Shown piece by piece: positions 18,961 through 28,766 of a stretch of DNA of 64,000 nt (the first letter of the stretch is position 1; each line of letters begins with the position of its first letter). The DNA lies in contig NZ_VNHS01000003.1 of NCBI RefSeq assembly GCF_008124765.1, forward strand, positions 124,001-188,000, given 5' to 3'. Made by a program: the position numbers and the translations under genes. Under the pieces are notes generated by a model that was not told the DNA's origin, ran no database searches, and saw nothing but the letters and a program-made list of their open reading frames with translations. This stretch comes from Paenibacillus methanolicus. Its GTDB lineage: Bacteria > Bacillota > Bacilli > Paenibacillales > Paenibacillaceae.

Positions 18961-20352
18961 CTAAACCGTTTTCCCACCGCTTGTTCGGAAATCGGTCGGC
19001 AGCATCCCGACCCGGTCCCGGAACAGACGGCTGAAATACTTGTCGTCGTCGAAGCCGGCCAGCGAGGCGACCGCATAGATCGGCTCCTCCGTCTCCAGCA
19101 GCAGCTTCTTCGCCCGCTCGATCCGCATGCCACGCAATACTTCGCCGAACGATTCCCCCGCGAACCGGGCGAAGCATTGGCTGAAATAACTCCGGCTCAT
19201 GCCGACGCGCGCGGCGACCTCATGCTGGTTGATCCGGCTTCCGGCCTCGGCGCGCATGAGCTGCACGGCCCCGATCAAACATTGCATGACCTCCTTGGAC
19301 AGCGACAGCTCGACCATGCGCCGCTGCGCGCAATCGGCGAAGCGGCGCAGCCACGGCTGCCAATCCGCCCACGACCGCAAGCTTCGCATCTGCGCGGCGA
19401 GCTCGTCCGCTTCGCCCGGCGCGAGCAGCAGCCCTTGCCACTCGCGGAGCAGCATCTCCGCTTCCGAAGTCAGCGTCGCGGGCGATGGACGCTCGGATTC
19501 GATCCGCTGCGCGAGCGACCGGAATTCGCGCGAGGACAGCATCCAGGTCAAGCGGTCGCCGATTCGGAACGGCGCTGCCCCGGACTTCGTCTCCATCTCC
19601 GTCAACGCTTCATAGCGGATCGTCCGCATCGCATGAAGACCGCCGTCGGCATAGAAGAGCGCCGCATCCATCCCGTCCGCCAGCGCGCGCTCGATCTCCG
19701 CGGCCGTCCGTCCGGTCAGCCCCGTCACGAACGCCGCGCTCCAGCCTTGGAGCTTATCCGCCTCTTGCTGCCATTCCGTCCTGTGCAGCGGTTCGGGCAG
19801 GGGAACGAACCAGTACCGTCCCGCTTGCATCGGCCGCGGACCGCGCTGGATCATCGGCAGCCGGTACAGCTCCTTGCCGTCCGCTTCCTCCGACTCCGGC
19901 ACGAACACGACCGCCGCGTCCGCCGACGGACTTCCCTCTTCCTTCGCCTCCTCCCCTTTACGGCTCTCCAGCTCCCAACGGAAACGCTCGACGATGCGGT
20001 TCATCACCTCGTCGGTATTGTCCAGCTCGAACAGCGTCTTGACGATGTAATCGATCGCCCCGAGCCGCAGCGCTTCCTGCACGTAATCGAACTCGTGATG
20101 GCACGTCAGCACGACGGCTTGCAGCCGGGGATATTGCAGCCTCGCCTGCTTGATCAGCTCGAAGCCCGATTGCCCCGGCATCGTGATATCGGTAAACATC
20201 AGGTCTACCGGCACGGCGGCTAATAACGCGAGCGCGGACTTGGCATCCGCCGCCTCGCCGGCGATGACGATGCCGTAGCGCTCCCATTCGATCATCGAAA
20301 TAAACCCTTTGCGGACCAGCTTCTCGTCGTCCACGACGATCGCTCTTATCAT
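18961..20352 (-). CDS. yesN: YesN-type response regulator, REC + AraC HTH
   Basis: 463 residues: receiver domain with D8/D9 and phospho-acceptor D55 in TDITMPG, a long middle region, and a C-terminal AraC domain (VAARVGMSRSYFSQCF and IYAVASLAGFDDDKYFSRLF). The usual Lys-Pro after the fifth strand reads VKTLFE: the lysine is kept and the proline lost. The ATG overlaps the kinase stop in ATGA. It probably activates the lpl-like operon that begins 137 bases downstream. Confidence 0.93.
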   Translation of the reverse strand: MIRAIVVDDEKLVRKGFISMIEWERYGIVIAGEAADAKSALALLAAVPVDLMFTDITMPGQSGFELIKQARLQYPRLQAVVLTCHHEFDYVQEALRLGAIDYIVKTLFELDNTDEVMNRIVERFRWELESRKGEEAKEEGSPSADAAVVFVPESEEADGKELYRLPMIQRGPRPMQAGRYWFVPLPEPLHRTEWQQEADKLQGWSAAFVTGLTGRTAAEIERALADGMDAALFYADGGLHAMRTIRYEALTEMETKSGAAPFRIGDRLTWMLSSREFRSLAQRIESERPSPATLTSEAEMLLREWQGLLLAPGEADELAAQMRSLRSWADWQPWLRRFADCAQRRMVELSLSKEVMQCLIGAVQLMRAEAGSRINQHEVAARVGMSRSYFSQCFARFAGESFGEVLRGMRIERAKKLLLETEEPIYAVASLAGFDDDKYFSRLFRDRVGMLPTDFRTSGGKTV

Positions 20353-22100
20353 GTCAGATGCTCCTTTCCTCTGGCGGGAAGCGCGATGACGACTTCCGTC
20401 CCGAAGCCGGGCCGGCTCTCGATCGTCATCCTCGCTTCGGCGCCGTAATAACGTTCCAGCAGCCTGCTCACATACGAGAGCCCGATGCCAAGCCCTCTTC
20501 GGGCTTCTCTCGGATCATCCTGCAGCAGCCGCTTCGCCTCCTCCTCGGTCATGCCGCTTCCGTTGTCGCGGACGACGACCTCCATCCGGTCTTGGCCCGC
20601 TCCGCGAATCGTCACGGCCACGCGGCCGGCCTGCTCGCTGGTCCCATGATAGATCGCATTCTCAACCAGCGGCTGCAGCAGGAATCTCGGGATGGCCGAG
20701 CCGAGCAGCGACTCGTCCGCGCAGACGTCGAATTCGAATTCGTAGTCATACCGGACCCGCTGCAGCTCCATGTAATGATGAAGCGCTTCCAACTCCTCCC
20801 GCAGCGTCACGATCAAACTTTGCTTGCCGAGGTTGTAATGCAGCACCTTCACGAGCAGCGTTACTAGCTTGTCAATCTCCTTCTGTCCGTTCATCCGGGC
20901 CAGCCACTGCACCGAATTGAGCGTATTGTGCAGGAAATGCGGATTGATCTGGCTGAGCAGCTTCTCGATCTCGAGCTGGCTCCGCTGCTGCTCGTTCCGC
21001 TCGGCGGCATCGATCAGGTCGTTCACCTTCGTCTTCATCTCTTGGAAGTTCGACAGCAGCAGATCGAATTCTTCGATGCGCGTATACGTGACGGGCGCCG
21101 TCCGGTTCTCCGCCATTCGCACGATCTCGGCATTCACCTTCCGCAGCGGCCGGTACACCTTCCGCCAGATGAGCATGGCGATCATGCCGGCGAACAGCAG
21201 CATCGCGAACGTGATCATGACCATCTTCGTGAACCACGACCGCAGTTCGCTGTTGAACGTCGATTTCTGCACCGCGGTAATCAATTCCCAGCCCTGTTCG
21301 CTCTTGTAGCGGAACAGATGGTAACCCTTGTACTCTTCGTGCAGCATGGAGGCATCCCGCCAACTGGGCTGGCTCGTGGGGATCGGCGCTTCGTCGTTCT
21401 CGACGTACGCGACTTCTCCTTGCTCATTGATGAGCAAATGCGACACCTCGACGCCGTAGGCTTGCGGATTCAAAATTTTGCGGAACAAATTGTAGTTCGA
21501 TTCCAGGTACACGTAGATTTTCCGATCGCCGTCGATGCGCACGGGACGGACGGAAGAGAACACGATATTCGCCCCGTAGTTGTACATCGTCCGGTGCGGT
21601 CCGTTGTAGCCGGCGCCGTTGTACTTGACGAACGGACGGAATGCGGCGAGGTCGAATTCCGGCGTGACGCTCAAATTCGCGAACAGAATCGGGTCCTCCG
21701 CTTCCGGCATGACATAGGCGGTCAACCCGAGGTAAGGGTTCGTGAAATTCACGAGATTCATTTTCTGGCTGATGCGGGTCATGATTTCGGACTTCTTGTA
21801 CACTTGCGTCTCCTTGAGAAAAGCGGACACTTCGCCCGCCAACTGGTCGTCGAGCGCGAACTGCTTCGAGGCGAAGTCCAGATTGCTGATCAAATTCTCG
21901 AGCGCCCCCGCTTCCTGCTTCAGGCTCGCGCTGATCCCGCTCTTGATCTTGTTCGTCAAGATGTCGTAAATGGAGGTGTACGTCACGATGCCGACGAGCG
22001 CGAGCGGCAGCATGCAGGCGATCATCAAATAAAAGACAAGCGTGCGGCGCAGCGATTTGGGCCCGCGCGGATGCCGGGCGCGCTGCCATGGTGTTCGCAT
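20349..22100 (-). CDS. yesM: YesM-type sensor histidine kinase
   Basis: 583 residues: membrane segment near 22-42, extracellular sensor of about 250 residues, second membrane segment near 290-312, HAMP-like linker, His_kinase domain with QINPHFLHNTLNS, and HATPase with ENAIYHG, DNGSGM and a GIGLSYV glycine box. The ATG has AAGGGGGT upstream. Operon with the overlapping regulator; the signal is presumably an oligosaccharide taken up by the LplABC-like importer. Confidence 0.93.
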   Translation of the reverse strand: MRTPWQRARHPRGPKSLRRTLVFYLMIACMLPLALVGIVTYTSIYDILTNKIKSGISASLKQEAGALENLISNLDFASKQFALDDQLAGEVSAFLKETQVYKKSEIMTRISQKMNLVNFTNPYLGLTAYVMPEAEDPILFANLSVTPEFDLAAFRPFVKYNGAGYNGPHRTMYNYGANIVFSSVRPVRIDGDRKIYVYLESNYNLFRKILNPQAYGVEVSHLLINEQGEVAYVENDEAPIPTSQPSWRDASMLHEEYKGYHLFRYKSEQGWELITAVQKSTFNSELRSWFTKMVMITFAMLLFAGMIAMLIWRKVYRPLRKVNAEIVRMAENRTAPVTYTRIEEFDLLLSNFQEMKTKVNDLIDAAERNEQQRSQLEIEKLLSQINPHFLHNTLNSVQWLARMNGQKEIDKLVTLLVKVLHYNLGKQSLIVTLREELEALHHYMELQRVRYDYEFEFDVCADESLLGSAIPRFLLQPLVENAIYHGTSEQAGRVAVTIRGAGQDRMEVVVRDNGSGMTEEEAKRLLQDDPREARRGLGIGLSYVSRLLERYYGAEARMTIESRPGFGTEVVIALPARGKEHLT

Positions 22101-22233
22101 AAATACCCCCTTGTGCGCGGAAAGTGACCCCTATTATAAATTCTATTGCTACAAACCGGAACACGATTTATTAGAGGAGTTTTCATATACAAAAGCGCCG
22201 AGTTCGAAATCGACGGTTCATGCAACGTTCACG

Positions 22234-22261
22234 TTCAAATTAATTAACCTTAGGGTATAAT
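22234..22261 (+). promoter_or_regulatory. Probable SigA promoter of the hydrolase gene
   Basis: TTCAAA, 16-base spacer, perfect TATAAT, about 42 bases before the hydrolase ATG. Confidence 0.6.
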
Positions 22262-22303
22262 AATTTAAGATCGATAATCGCACCCCAAGGAGATGCATCT
22301 ACC

Positions 22304-23104
22304 ATGACCGATCCAACGAATGCCTTACCTCCCGCAAAAGTCAAACCAGCCCGCCGCCGATGGCGCAAAGCGCTGTATTGGGCAGCCGCGATCGTCTTCG
22401 TGCTCATTGTCGGCGGATTCGTCGCGCTGAACCAACTGACTTACGAGCCCGAGGAAGAAGCGCTCGCCGCGCTTCAGAGCGGCAGCGGCGTGACGGTCGT
22501 TATTCAGCCGGACGGATTCTACTTCGAACCCGCTACGGGCGATGCTCGCCAGCCTGCGGTCATCCTCTACCCCGGCGGCATGGTCGAACCCGAGAGCTAC
22601 GCGCCGCTCGCCCGAGCGATCGCGGAGCGAGGTCACCGGGTCTACGTCGTCTCGATGCCGCTTAATCTCGCCATGTTCGGCGCGAACCGGGCGGATGGCA
22701 TCATCGCTAATCATCCCGAGGATCGCTATGTGATCGGCGGCCATTCCCTCGGCGGCGTCTTCGCGGCCCGATACGCGGCCAAGCATCCGGATACGATCTC
22801 CGGCGCCTACTTCCTGGCTTCCTACGCCGATGAGGGCGGCAGCTTGAGCGGATCGCAGATCTCCGCGCTGCAAATCACCGGCACCAAGGATGGCGTAATG
22901 AATGCGGCCAAATGGGAGGAAGCCAAGACGAACCTTCCGGGGGATACGACGTATATCGCGATCAAGGGCGCCAACCACGGTCAGTTCGGCCTGTATGGCA
23001 AGCAAAAAGGAGACAACGACGCGGACATCTCGTCTGCCGAGCAAGTCGATGCCGTTGCGGACGCCATGATAGCGTGGATGGATAAGCTGGAGAAGAAGGA
23101 ATAA
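22304..23104 (+). CDS. Membrane-anchored alpha/beta hydrolase
   Basis: 266 residues from an ATG with AAGGAGATG upstream. A basic N-terminus is followed by one membrane segment near 22-43, so the catalytic domain is extracytoplasmic. Nucleophile elbow GGHSLGG (Ser near 148), a later Asp in ITGTKDGVM and a His in GANHGQFG complete a plausible Ser-Asp-His triad. It resembles the Abhydrolase_5 family; the substrate is unknown. Monocistronic. Confidence 0.88.
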   Translation: MTDPTNALPPAKVKPARRRWRKALYWAAAIVFVLIVGGFVALNQLTYEPEEEALAALQSGSGVTVVIQPDGFYFEPATGDARQPAVILYPGGMVEPESYAPLARAIAERGHRVYVVSMPLNLAMFGANRADGIIANHPEDRYVIGGHSLGGVFAARYAAKHPDTISGAYFLASYADEGGSLSGSQISALQITGTKDGVMNAAKWEEAKTNLPGDTTYIAIKGANHGQFGLYGKQKGDNDADISSAEQVDAVADAMIAWMDKLEKKE

Positions 23105-23165
23105 TCGCTGCCACTCGTGAGCGTCATGATACGCAAGAGCCGGAAGCTCGCCGGCTTGAAGACGA

Positions 23166-23265
23166 AATCTAGCTGCTATGAAGTCGGAATCTAGCTGCTA
23201 TGAAGTCGGAATCTTGCCGAGATCTAACTGGCAATTAGTCGGCATCTAGCTGGTATATAGCCGTA
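23166..23265. repeat. Degenerate 22-base tandem repeat
   Basis: Two perfect copies of the 22-mer AATCTAGCTGCTATGAAGTC plus GG, then about three decayed copies that keep the ATCTA-CTG and AGTCGG/AGCCG blocks. It lies between the hydrolase stop and its terminator. No open frame of note crosses it. Confidence 0.8.
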
Positions 23266-23272
23266 TTAGACG

Positions 23273-23302
23273 AAAGAGCCGCTGCGTCCGCAGCGGCTCT
23301 TT
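23273..23302. terminator. Bidirectional terminator between hydrolase and spoVG
   Basis: AAAGAGCCGCTGCG pairs perfectly with CGCAGCGGCTCTTT around a 2-base spacer; it lies between two convergent genes. T runs are short. Confidence 0.8.
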
Positions 23303-23344
23303 CGTTTGGCTATTTAGGGGAATAATATAGCAGGCGGCTTCGGT

Positions 23345-23632
23345 TCAGGCAATCTCTTCTTCCCGCCGATCCGCCATATTGGCCGACCGTTCGTATTCGG
23401 CCAGCACGGCCGATTGAATCTTCTCTCTCGCGGCGGACGAGATTGGATGCGCGATGTCGCGGAACTGGCCATCCGGAGTGCGCTTGCTCGGCATAGCGAC
23501 GAACAACCGGCCCTCCATCTCGATCACGCGGATGTCATGAACGACGAATTCGTCGTCGAAAGTAATCGACGCAATGGCTTTCATCCGGCCGTCATTGTTC
23601 GCGGCGCGAAGTCGGATATCGGTAATTTGCAT
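23345..23632 (-). CDS. spoVG: Septation/sporulation regulator SpoVG
   Basis: 95-residue RNA/DNA-binding regulator. The core ([41 protein letters not shown]) is near identical to Bacillus SpoVG as I recall it. Start at the ATG before QITDIRL with AAAGGTGGG seven bases upstream; the longer frame adds seven unconserved residues. In Bacillus spoVG lies downstream of purR-yabJ; here it stands alone between a hydrolase and a nitroreductase, so it may be a second copy. Confidence 0.95.
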   Translation of the reverse strand: MQITDIRLRAANNDGRMKAIASITFDDEFVVHDIRVIEMEGRLFVAMPSKRTPDGQFRDIAHPISSAAREKIQSAVLAEYERSANMADRREEEIA

Positions 23633-23827
23633 GAAGGTACCCACCTTTTCCATAGATGTCTAACCATTACAATACCATGCAAGCGGCTTCATTTCCTTCT
23701 CGGCCATTCTTAAAATTTCGTAAAGAAAGGCGAAACGGCTGCGCCATTCAAAAAAAAGAACCCACGATCCGCCGAGGACAATGGGTTCTTGCATGGAAAT
23801 GCCGTTCCTATCAACGGCCGAAAGACG

Positions 23828-24469
23828 TTATTGCTCCAGCTTATTCCAAGATGTAATCTCTTCGATCGGAAGACGCGCAGTCGGATTACCCGAGCCCGCC
23901 GCCGCTTTTCCAATCGAGATGAGCATGACCGGAATGAGATGCGCCGGAATTTGGAAGCGCTCGATCAATTTCTCGTGCGAGAAGCCGCCCATCGGCACCG
24001 TGTCGTAGCCTCTGGCTTTGGCCGCCAGCATCAGCTGCATCGCGACAAGGCCGCCATCGATCAACGCCACGCTGCGCGCCGTCTCCGGGGACATCGTCCG
24101 GTAATATTCCTTCATCCGGGGCACGTACGCATCGCGTGCTTCCTTCGGCATTCCCGCTTCGACGGACAGGTCATAAATTTCGTCCGCGCGCTTGTAGGCT
24201 TCGGTGTCGCCGAGCAGAATAATCGTCGCCGCCGCGTCGACCACTTGTTTCTGGTTGTTGGCGATCGGGAGCAACTCCGCTTTCACCGCCGGGTCCGTCA
24301 CCACCACGAAACGCCATGGCTGCAAGTTCGAGGAGGACGGCGCCAGCGTCGCTTCACGCAGCAATTCCTTAAGCTCTTCCTCCGTAATCGCCACGCTCGG
24401 ATCATAGCCCCGGATCGATTGGCGTTCGCGAATGACCGAATAGAAATCCACGCCTGTTTTCTGCGTCAT
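23828..24469 (-). CDS. Nitroreductase-family NAD(P)H:FMN oxidoreductase
   Basis: 213 residues; FMN-dependent nitroreductase fold used on quinones, nitroaromatics or flavin. Motifs: N-terminal RERQSIRGYDPS (FMN phosphate), LAPSSSNLQPWRFVVV, and a C-terminal GYDTVPMGGF loop. ATG preceded by GGAGG. It has its own strong promoter with dyad repeats just after the -10, suggesting repression relieved by electrophile stress as in MarR/HxlR-controlled nitroreductases (inferred). Confidence 0.92.
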   Translation of the reverse strand: MTQKTGVDFYSVIRERQSIRGYDPSVAITEEELKELLREATLAPSSSNLQPWRFVVVTDPAVKAELLPIANNQKQVVDAAATIILLGDTEAYKRADEIYDLSVEAGMPKEARDAYVPRMKEYYRTMSPETARSVALIDGGLVAMQLMLAAKARGYDTVPMGGFSHEKLIERFQIPAHLIPVMLISIGKAAAGSGNPTARLPIEEITSWNKLEQ

Positions 24470-24506
24470 ATCATAATTCCTCCATCTTCTCTAAACTGTA
24501 ATTTAA

Positions 24507-24562
24507 TTAGTTACTGTTATAACTTTAGTTACAGTATAGAGAGGAACCATGCCTTCTGTCAA
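24507..24562 (-). promoter_or_regulatory. Promoter and probable operator of the nitroreductase gene
   Basis: Minus strand: TTGACA (24562-24557), 18-base spacer, TATACT (24538-24533). Directly downstream lie two GTAAC direct repeats 18 bases apart and the palindromes GTAACT-AA-AGTTAT and GTTATAAC, over the transcription start, a typical repressor position. Confidence 0.7.
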
Positions 24563-24646
24563 CGGTGAGAATAAAACTTTCTCCACCCGCGGATCGGCAT
24601 AAGCAGCCTATGCTCGGTGAAGAGATGGTCGGTTCGGGACGCATAT

Positions 24647-24686
24647 AAAAAAGGTACCGGACGGCTCGTTCGAGCCATCGCGGTCC
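24647..24686 (-). terminator. Terminator of the pectate lyase gene
   Basis: Minus-strand hairpin with stem GGCTCG/CGAGCC extended by imperfect GGACCGC/GGTACC pairing and a TTTTTT tail, about 95 bases past the lyase stop and upstream of the nitroreductase promoter. Confidence 0.7.
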
Positions 24687-24781
24687 CCTTCTTTCGTCAG
24701 TCCGAAGCAGCATGATTGTCTGCCAAGCCGATATCGTTACGTTCGCGTATTAACCCATCGGCGGGCCGGCCGTATCGCGCT

Positions 24782-26644
24782 CTAACGCGCACCGATGTTC
24801 GTCCCGCTCGGCGTACCCGCGCCTTTCAAATCGCTGTTGTCTGTCAGCTTCAGGAAATTACCCGGATTCGGCGAGCCTTCCGCGCTGCGCGTCACCGACG
24901 GCGTCAGGCTGACGAAGTCGGCCGCGCTCGCCGCCAGTCCATTTGCGTTCACGGTCGCGTTGTTCTTCCACCAGACGTTCGTGCCGCTAATGTCGGTGCC
25001 GCTCGTCTTATCGCTAGAGCCCCCGTCGAAGGAGAGATTGTTCGTGAACTTGTGCGTGCCGACGTCGAACGCGAAATTGCTCTGCCCGTTGTCCCAAGAC
25101 GTATTGTTCGTCATCGTAATGGAGCCCGGGTTGCTGTTGTAAGTGAAACCGTGCTTCTTGTTCTGGTAAGCGATGCTATTCAAGACGATATGGTCGACCG
25201 GGATTTGCTCGCCGCCCAGCTTGAAGCCGTTGCCGTCGCTATTGGTCGTCGAGGTGCCGTCCGACGTCTGCCCGTTATGATGCGCGATACTGTTGCGGAT
25301 CGTGACGGCGCCGATCGGCCCCGTATCGGTCTTCGCGTACAAATCCCAGCCGTCGTCCACGTTATACGCCGCGATGCAGCCTTCGAACACGTTACCCGGC
25401 CCGACCGTGAGCTTCGCCGCGAACCCGTCCGCGTCCTCGCCGTTGTCCGGATCGTAATTGTCGTGGGAATAGCTGTTGATGACCTGATTGTATTGCGGCC
25501 ATTCGCTGTATGCCGCGGTCGACGCGTAACGACCCAGCTGAATGCCCGTATCGCGGTTGTGATGCGCCTCTACGTTGCGGATGACGTTATAATTGCCCCC
25601 GATGAAAATGCCGTTGTCGCCGGCCCCCTTCACCTCGAGCCGCTCCACGTTCCAATAATGGCCGAACAGCTGCAGGCCGCGATTGGCGGAGCCGAACGCC
25701 TGCCCCGAGAAGTCGAGCACCGGCTTCTCGCTGCCGTAGGCGACGAGTTTCTTCGGACTGCTCGCCGTTCCGTCGTTGCCGCGCGCGATCGTGATCGTCG
25801 AGGAATAACTGTACGTTCCGCCGCGCATATAGATCGTTTTGCCGGCGGCGATGCGCGTCAGCGCGGATTCCAGCGTGGTCGGGCTATCCAGCGTGCCGGC
25901 GTTATTGGCATTGCCAGTCGGAGAGACGAACAAGTCTCCGGCTGCCGGAGTCGGCGGCGTTCCGGGATCGGTGCCGGGATCCGTGCCGGGATCCGTACCG
26001 GGATCGGTCGCGCCGCCGCCCGTCGTGACGGTGACGTCGTCGAATTTGGACGCCGTCTTGACCGCGAGCAAGCCGGCTCCGCCGGATGCCAAGGCGGTGT
26101 CCGAGGCGGTCAGTTCCTTCACGCCGTTGACGTACATCGTAATGGTCGATCCGACCATTTCCAATTTTACGTTATACCACGTTCCGGTCGATAAGGCGTA
26201 CGTTTTGGAAGCGAGCGTCGTCGAGGAGCCGCCGACCTTCTTGCGAATCTCCAGCTTGCCTCCGCTGCTGTTATACAACGACGCGGCGTAATAGTTATTG
26301 CCGTCCTTGTAACGGCCGGCCACATAAGTCCGGTTCGTGCCGTTGAAGTTGTCGACCTTCACCTTAGCCTCGACGGCGTAATCCGTCCACGACGCGCTGC
26401 CAGCCGACGTGCGGCCTTCGCTCGTGCCGGTCTGCGCGTACACATAGTTGCCCCCGTCGGCTACGACGGACCAGCTGCCCGTCGTAGCCGTCCAGCCCGC
26501 GGCGTTCCCATCGTTGAAATTATCGCTGAAAGGCGTCTCCGCCGCCGCGGTGCCGTATATGGCGAACGGGACGGCCAACGCCATGCACAGCGTGACCACC
26601 GTGCCTTTAAAGGTTTTCGCTTGGAACGGATTGCGTTTGCTCAT
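24782..26644 (-). CDS. Secreted pectate lyase, family PL9, with N-terminal LamG-like domain
   Basis: 620-residue exported enzyme that should cleave polygalacturonate by beta-elimination. Signal peptide to about 36 (GTAAAET), a jelly-roll LamG/CBM-like domain about 38-208, a linker of TDPG repeats (213-229), then a right-handed beta-helix. PL9 residues are visible: probable calcium ligands D406 (DADGFAAKL) and D430, D431, D434 (DDGWDLY), and catalytic base K475 in GNGFKLGG; the mapping to Dickeya Pel9A (D209, D233, D234, D237, K273) follows matching spacing. It lies downstream of a YesOPQ-like importer, fitting import of its products. The start ATG follows GGAGG. Confidence 0.92.
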   Translation of the reverse strand: MSKRNPFQAKTFKGTVVTLCMALAVPFAIYGTAAAETPFSDNFNDGNAAGWTATTGSWSVVADGGNYVYAQTGTSEGRTSAGSASWTDYAVEAKVKVDNFNGTNRTYVAGRYKDGNNYYAASLYNSSGGKLEIRKKVGGSSTTLASKTYALSTGTWYNVKLEMVGSTITMYVNGVKELTASDTALASGGAGLLAVKTASKFDDVTVTTGGGATDPGTDPGTDPGTDPGTPPTPAAGDLFVSPTGNANNAGTLDSPTTLESALTRIAAGKTIYMRGGTYSYSSTITIARGNDGTASSPKKLVAYGSEKPVLDFSGQAFGSANRGLQLFGHYWNVERLEVKGAGDNGIFIGGNYNVIRNVEAHHNRDTGIQLGRYASTAAYSEWPQYNQVINSYSHDNYDPDNGEDADGFAAKLTVGPGNVFEGCIAAYNVDDGWDLYAKTDTGPIGAVTIRNSIAHHNGQTSDGTSTTNSDGNGFKLGGEQIPVDHIVLNSIAYQNKKHGFTYNSNPGSITMTNNTSWDNGQSNFAFDVGTHKFTNNLSFDGGSSDKTSGTDISGTNVWWKNNATVNANGLAASAADFVSLTPSVTRSAEGSPNPGNFLKLTDNSDLKGAGTPSGTNIGAR

Positions 26645-26716
26645 CGTTACCCTTTCCTCCTTTGAATGTCCGGTCTATCGCGTCTTAAGCTCCCGGCCAA
26701 TGTTGTTCCTATGAGC

Positions 26717-26739
26717 CTGAACGTTCAGTCTGCGGTCAA
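26717..26739 (-). promoter_or_regulatory. Palindrome next to a TTGACC element upstream of the pectate lyase
   Basis: TTGACC (26739-26734, minus strand) is followed by the perfect 12-base palindrome CTGAACGTTCAG (26728-26717), which would lie in the promoter spacer. No convincing -10 is seen. It may be an operator giving the lyase its own control. Confidence 0.35.
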
Positions 26740-26846
26740 CCACCTCCCTTCAAAAGACGCGGCTTCGAGGCACGATCGGGCGTCGCTCGCCTCTCGCTTC
26801 GGCGAACAGCCGAGCAAGCGCGAACAGGCAACTCTCTACTGACCGA

Positions 26847-27695
26847 TCAACCCTTCAACCCGCTCGTGCTAATCCCTTCGACGATATACCGCTGGAACAG
26901 GAAGAAGACGACGAACACCGGAACGACGCTCAGCGTCGACATGGCGAACAGCGCGCTCCAATTCGTGATCGAATCGGGATCGGAGAACATTTTCAGCCCC
27001 AGCGACACGGGATACAGCTGCGGTTTGTTCAAGTAGAGCAGCGGTCCCATGAAGTCGTCCCAGCGCCAGTAGAAGGAGAAAATCGCGCACGTCATCATCG
27101 CCGGCACGATCAGCGGCACGATAATGCGCGAGAATATCGCGAACTTGCCGCATCCGTCGATCTTGGCCGCTTCGTCCATCTCATGAGGCAACGTACGAAT
27201 GAACTGCATGATGAGGAAGATGAAGAAAGGCGTGCCGAATAAGGTCGGCAGGATAAGCGGCCAATAGGTGTCGATCCAGCCGAACCAGTTGAACATCACA
27301 TACTGGGGCACCATGATGATCTCGAACGGCAGCATCATCGTCAGCATCATGCAGACGAACCAGACCTTCTTCCAGCGGAACCGGATGCGGGCGAACCCGT
27401 ACGCGATGAGCGCGGAGGAGGCGACGCTTCCGAAGGTCGACAACAGCGTAATGATCGTCGAGTTCAAGAAGAAGGTCGCGAACGTAACGCCGCCGAACCC
27501 CTTCCAGCCCTCGATATAGCTCGAGAAATCAAGCCTGTTCGGGAGGAGCGAATGGGCCGTCGTGAAGATCGTGCCGTTATCCTTGAAGGAGCCGGCTACC
27601 ATCCACAGCAGCGGATAGAGCATCATGAACGTCAGCGCGAGCAGGAGCAGCTGCTCGCCCGCCAGCTTGATAACCGCCTTTCGCCGCGCCTGCAT
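26847..27695 (-). CDS. CUT1 importer permease (YesQ/AraQ-like)
   Basis: 282-residue permease with six hydrophobic segments and EAA loop EAAKIDGCG. The ATG is one base after the partner permease stop, with AAGGAGAG upstream. Together with 27697-28650 and 28767-30152 it forms a three-gene importer similar in order to Bacillus YesOPQ, which takes up rhamnogalacturonan fragments; the adjacent pectate lyase supports a pectin oligosaccharide substrate. Confidence 0.92.
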   Translation of the reverse strand: MQARRKAVIKLAGEQLLLLALTFMMLYPLLWMVAGSFKDNGTIFTTAHSLLPNRLDFSSYIEGWKGFGGVTFATFFLNSTIITLLSTFGSVASSALIAYGFARIRFRWKKVWFVCMMLTMMLPFEIIMVPQYVMFNWFGWIDTYWPLILPTLFGTPFFIFLIMQFIRTLPHEMDEAAKIDGCGKFAIFSRIIVPLIVPAMMTCAIFSFYWRWDDFMGPLLYLNKPQLYPVSLGLKMFSDPDSITNWSALFAMSTLSVVPVFVVFFLFQRYIVEGISTSGLKG

Positions 27696-27696
27696 A

Positions 27697-28650
27697 TTAC
27701 CGCTCTCCTTCCGATTCGTAGTGGACCCAATACGAGGAGCTCTTAAAGATCAATGCCGTGAACAGCCCGATGACGAGCAGCAGCAGCCACGCCATCGCCG
27801 ACGCATACCCCATATCGAAGAAGGTGAACGCGCGCTGGAACATATACAGCACGTACAGCAGCGTCGAATTGAGCGGCCGACCGTCCTCGAAAATGATATA
27901 GCTCGGCGTGAACGCCATAAACCCTTGGATCGTCTGCATGACCACGTTGAATAAGATGATCGGCGTCAGCAGCGGAATCGTGATGTTGATGAACCGACGC
28001 CAGGGACCGGCGCCGTCCACCTCCGCCGCTTCGTAATAAGAAGCCGGGATGTTCTTCAGCCCCGCGAGGAAAATAAGCATCGACGAGCCGAACTGCCAGC
28101 CGTACAGCAAAATGAGCGTCCAGATTGCGTACGACGGATCGCCGAGCCACGACACGGTCGGCAGTCCAAGCTTCGCCAGAATCGAGTTAAGCGCCCCTTC
28201 GTTACCGAACAACTGTCGCCACATAACAGATACCGCAACGCTGCCGCCGATGACCGACGGCAGGTACAGCAGCGTCCGGTACACGCCCTTCAGGACGACG
28301 AGCCTCGCCAGCAACAGCGCGATCGCCAGCGCGAAGACGAGCCGGAACGGCACGGCCGTGAAGACGTAGAACAGCGTCACCTTGATAGACTTGATAAACT
28401 TCGTATCGTCCATGAGCATCCGCTCGTAATTGTCCAAGCCAATCCAGCGCGGCGTGCCGAGCATGTCGTAGTTTGTGAACGACAGGTACAGCGACATCGC
28501 CACCGGGAATACCGTCAGCGCGAAAAATCCGATGAGAAACGGCAGAATGAACAGATAACCGGTCAGATTATCGTTCTCCATCCCCTTCTTGCGCCTGCGC
28601 TTGCCCTTCGCCTCAGCCGCCAGAAGCGGCATGGAAGCCTCCTGTTTCAT
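27697..28650 (-). CDS. CUT1 importer permease (YesP-like)
   Basis: 317-residue permease with a basic N-terminal tail (KGKRRRKKG), six hydrophobic segments and EAA loop EAAEVDGAG. It lies 116 bases after the binding-protein stop; the ribosome site is a modest AAGGCGGGA. Confidence 0.92.
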   Translation of the reverse strand: MKQEASMPLLAAEAKGKRRRKKGMENDNLTGYLFILPFLIGFFALTVFPVAMSLYLSFTNYDMLGTPRWIGLDNYERMLMDDTKFIKSIKVTLFYVFTAVPFRLVFALAIALLLARLVVLKGVYRTLLYLPSVIGGSVAVSVMWRQLFGNEGALNSILAKLGLPTVSWLGDPSYAIWTLILLYGWQFGSSMLIFLAGLKNIPASYYEAAEVDGAGPWRRFINITIPLLTPIILFNVVMQTIQGFMAFTPSYIIFEDGRPLNSTLLYVLYMFQRAFTFFDMGYASAMAWLLLLVIGLFTALIFKSSSYWVHYESEGER

Positions 28651-28766
28651 TACATTCCCGCCTTCCCTTCAGCGTCTGCGTATGCGGGCCGGTTCCGCCC
28701 GAGGATGCGCTTCCCGCGGACCATCCGTCATAGAACCGGCCCTTCTCCAGCCGCTCGTCGCTCTTG

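Noticed and set aside
23166..23265. Possible CRISPR-like array
   Set aside because: Units abut with no unique spacers and decay; no cas genes.
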